Part shown: positions 1 through 7,173 of the stretch, one piece after another
Layout: each line of letters starts with the position of its first letter
How positions within the stretch are numbered: position 1 is the stretch's first letter
DNA from: Candidatus Adiutrix sp.
Lineage (GTDB): Bacteria > Desulfobacterota > Desulfarculia > Adiutricales > Adiutricaceae
Direction of reading: 5' to 3'
NCBI GenBank assembly: GCA_031285975.1
Contig: JAITVE010000382.1
Coordinates: 1-7,173, forward strand
Length of the DNA: 7,173 bases
Translations under genes and position numbers: made by a program
The notes under the pieces: generated by a model
The model's database searches: none
Seen by the model: the letters and a program-made list of their open reading frames with translations, nothing else
What the model was told of the DNA's origin: nothing

Positions 1-1
1 C

Positions 2-373
2 GTCTTCCGCCAGGTGCGGGAACTGCGGCTGAAAGAAAGCGACCGGCTGACGGGCATCAAGCACCAGCTTGGGGCCTTGGGCGTGGAAGTGCGGGTGGAG
101 AATGACGACCTTATCATCAAAGGCCCGGAAGAGCCCCACGGCATGATGCCCACACGCCTCGGCCGGGTGCAGACGGCTTCGTGCCCCAACCTGGAAATCA
201 AGCCCGAGCGGCTGGATTCCGACCACGACCACCGCCTGGCCATGACCCTGCACCTGGCCCTCGCCGCCGCCGGGCGCGACATCCCCATTCTAGGCGACGA
301 ATCCATCAGCGTCTCCTACCCCGCCTTCAAAGCCGACCTGGCCCGCCTGCGCTCCGGCAAAGCCGAGCCCTGA
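2..373 (+). CDS. aroA: 3-phosphoshikimate 1-carboxyvinyltransferase (EPSP synthase), C-terminal part only
   Basis: This is the C-terminal ~123 residues of EPSP synthase, cut by the left window edge; the frame is open from base 2, so the GTG at 14 is internal. The enzyme transfers enolpyruvyl from PEP to shikimate-3-phosphate in the cytoplasm, the step before chorismate synthase. The diagnostic motif ELRLKESDRL lies near the start of the fragment and carries the family's Lys, Glu and Arg active-site residues. The second family motif, DHDHRLAM, contains the PEP-binding His-Arg pair. Near the end, ISVSYPAF matches the family's C-terminal SFP/SYP motif, but Val stands where E. coli AroA has PEP-contacting Lys411; class II enzymes also lack that Lys. 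The stretch between the LIIKGPE strand and DHDHR is about 15-20 residues longer than in E. coli AroA. aroB starts 3 nt after the stop. The family call is firm; class assignment needs the missing N-terminal part. Confidence 0.93.
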   Translation, partial: VFRQVRELRLKESDRLTGIKHQLGALGVEVRVENDDLIIKGPEEPHGMMPTRLGRVQTASCPNLEIKPERLDSDHDHRLAMTLHLALAAAGRDIPILGDESISVSYPAFKADLARLRSGKAEP

Positions 374-376
374 GCC

Positions 377-1426
377 GTGGTTCGTTCCACCCCCTTGATT
401 TTAAAGGCCGAAGGCCGGGAGTGCCGCCTGGAAACAGCGGAAGCCTTCACAACTGAACGCGCCCGGGAGTTGACGCGCGGCCGCCGGGGACTTATCCTTA
501 TGGATCGGAACTTTGAGCCCGAAGCCGGGGCCTGGCGAGAGGCCTTCCCGGGCTTCACAGTCATGTTCCCCAGCGTTGCGGGCGAAGCGGCCAAGAGCCT
601 TGAAGAAGCCGCCCGCGTGCTGGAAGCCCTGGCCGCCCACTCGTTAAACCGCGACGACTGGCTCATAGCCCGGGGCGGCGGCAGTGTGACGGATTTGGGC
701 GGCTTCTGCGCCGGGCTCTACCAACGGGGCCTCAAGCTGGGGCTCATCCCCACCACCCTTTTGGGCGCGGTGGACGCGGCGGTGGGCGGCAAAACCGCCG
801 TCAATTTCGCGGGGGCCAAGAACCAGCTGGGGCATTTTTACCTGCCCCGGTTCGTGCTGGCCGACCTGCCCGCCATCCGCGCTTTACCGGAAGCCCGCCT
901 GGCTGAAGGTTTAGCAGAGGCCTACAAAACCGGCCTGCTGTTCGACCCGCGCCTCAGCGCGATGGTAGAAGGCTGGGCCGGGGAACCCGGCGGCTTGGCT
1001 GAGATAATCCGCCGTTCCGTCCACGCCAAAGCGGCCCTGGTGGCGCAAGATTTCCGCGAGGAAAAAGGCTTGCGTGAAGTCCTGAACCTCGGGCACACCT
1101 TCGGCCACGTGGCCGAAAGCTTTTACAGCGGCTTAAGCCACGGACGCGCCGTGGCCCTGGGCCTGGCGGTCATGGCCCAACTCTCCCGCGCCCACGGCCT
1201 GGACGACGCCGAGGCCGGGCGCATCACCAGCGTGGCCCGCCGCCTGGGCGGCCCCTGGCCTGCGAGCCTTTCAGCGGAGGAATTTTATCGCCGCCTGAAA
1301 GCGGACAAAAAAAATCGCGGAGGCCGCCCCCGCTTCATCGTACTGAAAGCTCCCCAGCAGCCGGAAGTCATTGAGGCCGCGCCCGAGGAAATTTGGTCGG
1401 CGGCTGTGGAGGTTCTGGGGGAATAA
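377..1426 (+). CDS. aroB: 3-dehydroquinate synthase
   Basis: This 349-residue protein, usual length for the family, converts DAHP to 3-dehydroquinate using NAD+ and a divalent metal, the second shikimate step. The NAD-binding Gly-rich motif RGGGSVTDLGGF is at about 99-110, followed by PTTLLGAVDAAVGGKTAVN at 125-143. Counting against the known Aspergillus active site, the expected residues are present: Asp133, Lys139, Asn149, Lys184, Lys218, Arg233, Asn237, His244 and a Lys in the DKK motif (310-312). The metal ligands Glu181, His240 and His255 are also there. Small departures are HGRAV at 255-259 where HGEAV is usual, VDAAVGGK instead of VDSSVGGK, and one extra residue before GLR. The GTG at 377 is chosen because it sits 3 nt after the aroA stop and gives a normal N-terminus. 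It has no clear ribosome binding site, so translational coupling to aroA is likely. Function is inferred with high confidence. Confidence 0.95.
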   Translation: MVRSTPLILKAEGRECRLETAEAFTTERARELTRGRRGLILMDRNFEPEAGAWREAFPGFTVMFPSVAGEAAKSLEEAARVLEALAAHSLNRDDWLIARGGGSVTDLGGFCAGLYQRGLKLGLIPTTLLGAVDAAVGGKTAVNFAGAKNQLGHFYLPRFVLADLPAIRALPEARLAEGLAEAYKTGLLFDPRLSAMVEGWAGEPGGLAEIIRRSVHAKAALVAQDFREEKGLREVLNLGHTFGHVAESFYSGLSHGRAVALGLAVMAQLSRAHGLDDAEAGRITSVARRLGGPWPASLSAEEFYRRLKADKKNRGGRPRFIVLKAPQQPEVIEAAPEEIWSAAVEVLGE

Positions 1427-1499
1427 CGGCAACCTCCCCTGCCCTGCCGTAATTCTGGCGATGGCGACCAAAGCGATTTTATTGGGGCGGCGATATCCC

Positions 1500-1539
1500 C
1501 CACCGCGTCATTCCTGCGGAGGCAGGAATGACGCGGTGG
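1500..1539. repeat. 18-bp perfect hairpin, REP-like palindrome between aroB and aroC
   Basis: The arms at 1500-1517 and 1522-1539 are perfectly complementary around a GGAG loop. The core, CGTCATTCC-T-GC-GGAG-GC-A-GGAAT, matches the repeat unit at 3137-3160 in 20 of 24 positions. Two of the four differences are at paired stem positions (T-A here, G-C there), so the stem is preserved. No T-run follows, so it is not a typical intrinsic terminator. It is most likely a dispersed palindromic (REP-like) element that may act as an mRNA stability or processing hairpin in the aro transcript. The rest of the 163-nt gap (1427-1589) holds no gene that I can support. Confidence 0.8.
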
Positions 1540-1579
1540 CAAGGCTGTTTGGGGGAGTTTCCCCGGCGTTGGTTTTGTT

Positions 1580-1583
1580 GAGG
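1580..1583 (+). promoter_or_regulatory. Ribosome binding site of aroC
   Basis: GAGG (within TTGAGGT) lies 6 nt before the ATG at 1590. It fixes the aroC start, because the open frame itself runs back to about 1371, through the repeat and into aroB. The protein from 1590 begins MANQFGRNFRITTFGES, which matches the normal chorismate synthase N-terminus. Confidence 0.75.
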
Positions 1584-1589
1584 TATTTT

Positions 1590-2678
1590 ATGGCGAATCA
1601 GTTCGGGCGCAATTTCAGAATCACCACCTTTGGCGAGTCGCGGGGCCCGGCTCTGGGGGTGGTCATCGACGGCCTGCCCGCCGGGCTCAAGCTCACGCCG
1701 GAAGACATTCAGCGCGACCTGGAGCGCCGCCGTCCGGGGCAGTCCCTGTATACCAGCCCCCGCCAGGAGCCCGACCGGGCGGAAATCATCAGCGGCCTGG
1801 GCACCGAGGGCCGCACCAGCGGGGCGCCGCTCACCATCCTGATTCGCAACGAAGACATTGGGGAGCCTCTGGCTCCCCCTGACGAGACTGAGGAAAAATT
1901 CAGGCCCGGTCACGCTGATTGGAGTTATTATCAAAAATACGGGCTACGTCCCCAGCCCGGCGGCGGGCGCAGCAGCGGGCGGGAGACCGTGGGCCGGGTG
2001 GCGGCCGGGGCGGCGGCGCGGCGGCTCCTGTCCCCCTTGGGAATCAAGGCTGCGGCCTACACCGTGGCCGTGGGCCGGGTGCGGGCCGAACAGATTGACC
2101 CGGATTTCGCCGAGCATGACCCCCTGCGCTTTGCCGACCGCGACCTGGCCCCGCAGGCCCGCCGGGAAGTGGAAGAAGCCATGCGCGACGGCGATTCTGT
2201 GGGCTCGGTGGTGGAAGTCACGGTCACCGGGGTTCCGGCGGGCTGGGGCGAGCCGGTGTTTGACAAGCTGGAAGCGGCCTTGGGCGCGGCCTTTTTTTCC
2301 ATCGGCGCGGTGCGGGCCGTGGAGTTCGGGGAGGGCCTGAGCCTGGCCGCGCTGCGGGGCTCGGCGGCCAACGACCCCCTGGGGCCTGAAGGCCCCCTGA
2401 GCAATCGCCACGGCGGCATTATGGGCGGGCTCTCCACGGGTTTGCCCATTGTGGCCCGGCTCTACGTGCGGCCCACGCCCTCCATTTCGCGGCCGCAGCG
2501 CAGCGTGACCCTCGGCGGGCGGCCCACCACCATTGAAACGCATGGCCGCCACGACCCCTGCCTGGCCCCCCGCCTGGCCCCGGTGGCCGAGGCCATGGCC
2601 CTCGTTTGCCTGGCCGATTTTCACCTGGAGCCCAACCGGCACTACATCGCCATCAACCAGCACGCGGAAGTGTTATGA
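1590..2678 (+). CDS. aroC: Chorismate synthase, with unusual active-site substitutions
   Basis: This 362-residue protein is normal length for chorismate synthase, the FMNH2-dependent enzyme that converts EPSP to chorismate in the last shared step of aromatic synthesis. Family landmarks run the whole length: FRITTFGES (9-17), RRRPGQS (46-52), FRPGHADWSY (104-113), GGGRSSGRET (124-133), GEPVFDKLEA (220-229), GGIMGGLSTG (275-284), RPTPSIS (294-300) and GRHDPC (319-324). The family's second conserved His (His106 in Neurospora) is present as His108. Several near-invariant positions differ: Arg18 replaces the catalytic His of GESHG, Leu53 replaces the Arg of the usual PGxSRY, and PQP (121-123) replaces the DYR before GGGRSS. 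No compensating frameshift explains these changes. The frame is intact and the rest is well conserved, so the gene is probably expressed; its activity cannot be judged from sequence. Its stop overlaps the aroQ start by 4 nt. Confidence 0.92.
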   Translation: MANQFGRNFRITTFGESRGPALGVVIDGLPAGLKLTPEDIQRDLERRRPGQSLYTSPRQEPDRAEIISGLGTEGRTSGAPLTILIRNEDIGEPLAPPDETEEKFRPGHADWSYYQKYGLRPQPGGGRSSGRETVGRVAAGAAARRLLSPLGIKAAAYTVAVGRVRAEQIDPDFAEHDPLRFADRDLAPQARREVEEAMRDGDSVGSVVEVTVTGVPAGWGEPVFDKLEAALGAAFFSIGAVRAVEFGEGLSLAALRGSAANDPLGPEGPLSNRHGGIMGGLSTGLPIVARLYVRPTPSISRPQRSVTLGGRPTTIETHGRHDPCLAPRLAPVAEAMALVCLADFHLEPNRHYIAINQHAEVL

Positions 2679-3118
2679 AACTCTTGATAATCAACGGCCC
2701 CAACCTCAATCTCCTGGGCCTGCGGGAACCGGGGCTCTACGGCAGCGAAACCCTGGACGGCATCAACGCCCGCCTGGCCGAACAGGCCGCCGGGTATGGC
2801 ATCGCGCTGGATTTTTTCCAGTCCAACCACGAGGGCGAGTTGGTGGACGCGCTCCAAAAAGCGGGCCGGGAGTGCGACGGGGTCATCCTCAACGCCGCCG
2901 CCTACACCCACACCTCCGTGGCCCTGCGCGACGCGGCGCTGGCCATCGGCAAACCCGTGGTGGAAGTGCACCTCACCAACCCGGCGGCCCGTGAAGATTT
3001 CCGCCACAGGTCGCTGCTGGCCGGGGCGGCAACGGGTTCCATCTGCGGTTTCGGGGCCCAATCTTACGAATTGGCCCTGCATTGGTTCCACATTCGCAAT
3101 ACGAGTATGAATGTGTAA
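2675..3118 (+). CDS. aroQ: 3-dehydroquinate dehydratase, type II
   Basis: This 147-residue protein is a type II dehydroquinase, a small dodecamer-forming enzyme that dehydrates 3-dehydroquinate to 3-dehydroshikimate, the step after AroB. The N-terminus carries NGPNLNLLGLREPGLYG (7-23) with catalytic Arg17 and Tyr22. QSNHEGELVDAL (49-60), NAAAYTHTS (73-81), EVHLTNPAARE (97-107) and FRHRS (109-113) follow. Asn73, His79, His99, Arg106 and Arg110 correspond to the substrate-binding and catalytic residues of the Mycobacterium tuberculosis enzyme with an offset of two. The ATG at 2675 is chosen over an earlier in-frame ATG at 2606 for three reasons: the family begins here, GGAAG sits at 2666-2670, and the ATGA overlap with the aroC stop suggests coupled translation. 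The last few residues (NTSMNV) lie in a small inverted repeat at 3089-3115. Nothing is missing from the active site. Confidence 0.96.
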   Translation: MKLLIINGPNLNLLGLREPGLYGSETLDGINARLAEQAAGYGIALDFFQSNHEGELVDALQKAGRECDGVILNAAAYTHTSVALRDAALAIGKPVVEVHLTNPAAREDFRHRSLLAGAATGSICGFGAQSYELALHWFHIRNTSMNV

Positions 3119-3136
3119 GTCTATCTCCCCCCGTGC

Positions 3137-3236
3137 CGTCATTCCGGCGAAAGCCGGAATCCATTTCCAGAGAAGCATCTTATGAACCGACACAATACTT
3201 CACTGGAAATAGACCCCGACTTTCGCCGGGGCGACG
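3137..3236. repeat. BIME-like pair of inverted REP-like hairpins
   Basis: Two copies of one 42-nt unit face each other. The forward copy is 3137-3178, the reverse-strand copy is 3195-3236, and 16 nt separate them. Read in the same sense they agree at 33 of 42 positions, and most differences are transitions. Each unit starts with CGTC, forms a GC-rich stem (8 bp at 3141-3160; 6 bp plus one mismatch at 3214-3231) closed by a GAAA loop, then continues with ATTTCCAG. The forward stem is ATTCCGGC/GCCGGAAT and the reverse one CCCCGGC/GTCGGGG, so most stem changes keep pairing. Such head-to-head pairs resemble REP/BIME elements mobilised in trans by RAYT transposases; no such transposase is in the window. 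No T-run follows, so the pair is not an obvious terminator, although it sits right after the last aro gene. Confidence 0.82.
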
Positions 3237-3259
3237 AGGGGTGAGGGATGGTTTTGGTT

Positions 3260-3288
3260 CCACATCCAATCGCAAAATGTGGTACAGT
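3260..3288 (+). promoter_or_regulatory. Candidate uvrA promoter/operator: short dyad next to a -10-like box
   Basis: A perfect 6-bp dyad, CCACAT at 3260-3265 and ATGTGG at 3277-3282 with 11 nt between, is followed at once by TACAGT (3283-3288), which matches the sigma-70 -10 consensus at 4 of 6 positions. No good -35 lies at 16-18 nt: TTGGTT (3254-3259) is 23 nt away and TTCCAC (3258-3263) is 19 nt away. The region must hold the uvrA promoter unless transcription reads through from aroQ. No CTGT-N8-ACAG LexA box of the E. coli type is visible. The exact promoter call is weak. Confidence 0.3.
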
Positions 3289-3322
3289 AGCCCAGCCTTT
3301 CAGGCTTTGATTCGATAACTAA

Positions 3323-3327
3323 GGAAG
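3323..3327 (+). promoter_or_regulatory. Ribosome binding site deciding the TTG start of uvrA
   Basis: GGAAG (within AAGGAAG, 3321-3327) lies 5 nt before the TTG at 3333. The next residues, [19 protein letters not shown], match the normal UvrA N-terminus, and no ATG or GTG in frame gives a comparable start, so the rare TTG start is well supported. Confidence 0.8.
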
Positions 3328-3332
3328 CTATT

Positions 3333-6229
<2,897 letters not shown>

Positions 6230-6233
<4 letters not shown>

Positions 6234-6808
6234 GCGGCGACACGGCCCGCTTGGTGGATTTTCTCTTCGAAGCCATGATGCTCAAGCGCACCCCGCGCAC
6301 CGGCTACCAGTTCCTGGGCCACGGCGCGGAAAACGTGGCCGAGCACAGCTTCGGGGTCACGGTGCTGGCCTTTTTGCTGGTGCGCATGAACGGCCAGGCG
6401 GATTTGACCCGCACTATGCAGCTGGCCCTCTTTCACGACCTGGCCGAGGCCCGCACCGGCGACCTCAATTACATGAACAAGCGCTACGCCACTATGGACG
6501 AAGACCGGGCCGTGGCCGACGCCGCCGAGGGGCTCCCCTTCGGCCCCGAACTCATGTCCAACTGGCAGGAGTGGCGCGAGGGCCAAACCCTGGAAGCCCG
6601 CCTGGCCGCCGACGCCGACCAGCTGGACATGGCGCTGGAACTGCGGCGGCTGAAAACCCTGGGCAGCGACCAGGCCGAAGACTGGCTCTTTTATGCCCAG
6701 AAACGCTTGAAAACCGACGAAGGCAAAAAACTGTTCGATGAAATAGTGGTCAGCGACCCCGCCCGCTGGTGGTTCGAGCGCCGGGAAGAATACTGGGTTA
6801 AAAAATGA
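6230..6808 (+). CDS. HD-domain phosphohydrolase, HDDC2/YfbR-like (probable 5'-deoxynucleotidase)
   Basis: This 192-residue protein is a single HD domain. The metal ligands expected for the H...HD...D fold are His39 (in ENVAEHS), His69-Asp70 (in [10 protein letters not shown]) and Asp130 (in ADADQLD). Glu73, just after the HD pair, matches the catalytic Glu of YfbR. The N-terminal [11 protein letters not shown] (18-28) closely resembles the LKR.PRTGW segment of human HDDC2, and the overall order and length fit the HDDC2/YfbR group. Members of this group dephosphorylate deoxynucleoside 5'-monophosphates, but the substrate here is inferred. The protein has no signal peptide or membrane segment, so it is probably cytoplasmic. 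It overlaps uvrA by 4 nt and has its own strong GGAGG site, so co-transcription is very likely. A link to recycling nucleotides released by repair is possible but only suggested by position. Other HD phosphohydrolase activities cannot be excluded. Confidence 0.82.
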
Positions 6809-7173
6809 CGGTGATGCGCCTCTCATTGCTGGAAAGTGACCGCGAGCCGGGGGATATCCGCCAGGGGCTGAGTGTGGGGCTCCTGGCCGTGCTGGTTTCC
6901 ATCTGGGTGCACCTCATGTGTTTCAGCCTTTGGCAGGTGACGGACAAAAAAGCCGCCGACCATTTCGTCTTCACCCTGGAAGCCCCCCAGATGGAAATCA
7001 CCCTCACCATCACCGAAGAGGGTTTGGTCGCCGAGACCCCGGAAGCCATTCCAGCCCCCGCCGCCCCCGCTGAAACCTCCGCCGCAGAAGCCGCGCCCGA
7101 CGGCCAAAACCCGCTGGCAGCCCTGGCCGAAGCGGATTTGTCGCCGGAAGATATGGCCATTCTGGAAGAACTG
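6805..7173 (+). CDS. TonB/TolA-like inner-membrane protein, N-terminal part only
   Basis: This frame is open from the ATG at 6805 to the right window edge (123 residues seen, C-terminus missing). A charged N-terminal segment of about 20 residues is followed by one hydrophobic helix at about 21-43 (GLSVGLLAVLVSIWVHLMCF), then an Ala/Pro/Glu-rich stretch likely to lie in the periplasm. The helix holds Ser32 and His36 in SxxxH spacing, the motif by which TonB and TolA contact ExbB/ExbD or TolQ/TolR to harvest proton-motive force. The part after the helix is strongly acidic, with no Lys or Arg after residue 49, unlike the EP/KP repeats of classic TonB. The conserved C-terminal domain that would separate TonB, TolA or a periplasmic linker protein is outside the window. 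The start overlaps the HD-gene stop (ATGA) with no clear ribosome binding site, so coupling is likely; the ATG at 6814 is an alternative start. Confidence 0.62.
   Translation, partial: MTVMRLSLLESDREPGDIRQGLSVGLLAVLVSIWVHLMCFSLWQVTDKKAADHFVFTLEAPQMEITLTITEEGLVAETPEAIPAPAAPAETSAAEAAPDGQNPLAALAEADLSPEDMAILEEL

Noticed and set aside
1552..1564. GGGGA-GTT-TCCCC hairpin before aroC as a terminator or attenuator
   Set aside because: The stem is 5 bp, the downstream T content is interrupted (GGCGTTGGTTTTGTTG), and no leader peptide or alternative pairing was found.
1371..1589. An upstream extension of aroC from an ATG at 1371
   Set aside because: The extension would overlap aroB and translate the palindrome. 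The ATG at 1590 has a GAGG ribosome binding site and matches the family N-terminus.
1944..2663. A 239-codon minus-strand frame opposite aroC
   Set aside because: It is a codon-bias shadow of aroC; no family features, and the + strand gene is conserved along the whole stretch.
3089..3115. Inverted repeat CACATTC...GAATGTG at the end of aroQ as an intrinsic terminator
   Set aside because: The stem is only 7 bp and AT-rich, it lies inside the coding sequence, and no T-run follows.
3137..3236. CRISPR array
   Set aside because: There are only two copies, in opposite orientation with a 16-nt gap; the arrangement is an inverted REP-like pair, not direct repeats with spacers.
3255..3290. A LexA/SOS box of the E. 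coli type ahead of uvrA
   Set aside because: ACAG occurs at 3284-3287, but the matching CTGT 8 nt upstream is absent; the sequence there is GCAA.

Overview
The window is GC-rich, densely packed chromosomal DNA with every gene on the + strand. It looks like a Gram-negative bacterium, because the last gene encodes a TonB/TolA-type inner-membrane anchor. A deltaproteobacterial (Desulfobacterota-like) origin is a guess from overall protein flavour only. I see no insertion sequence, phage gene, tRNA, rRNA or CRISPR array.

Positions 1-3118 hold a shikimate/chorismate block: the C-terminal end of aroA (EPSP synthase), aroB (3-dehydroquinate synthase), aroC (chorismate synthase) and aroQ (type II 3-dehydroquinate dehydratase). 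AroB and AroQ perform the second and third steps of the seven-step pathway, and AroA and AroC the sixth and seventh. Shikimate dehydrogenase and shikimate kinase are not in the window. aroA/aroB are 3 nt apart and aroC/aroQ overlap by 4 nt. A 163-nt gap with a long perfect hairpin separates aroB from aroC.

Positions 3119-3332 form the main intergenic region. It holds a 100-bp inverted pair of REP-like hairpins (BIME-like) and then the likely uvrA control region, with a short dyad and a weak -10-like box. The gap hairpin between aroB and aroC belongs to the same repeat family.

Positions 3333-7173 hold a second probable operon: uvrA (nucleotide excision repair ATPase, TTG start), an HD-domain phosphohydrolase of the HDDC2/YfbR type, and the N-terminal part of a TonB/TolA-like protein that runs off the window. 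Both internal junctions have the same AAAAAATGA stop/start overlap.

The content is mostly housekeeping, and I do not see a convincing new multi-gene system. The observations most worth a second look are a chorismate synthase that departs from near-invariant active-site residues while its pathway neighbours look intact, the covarying REP-like repeats, and the repeated A6-TGA gene junctions.
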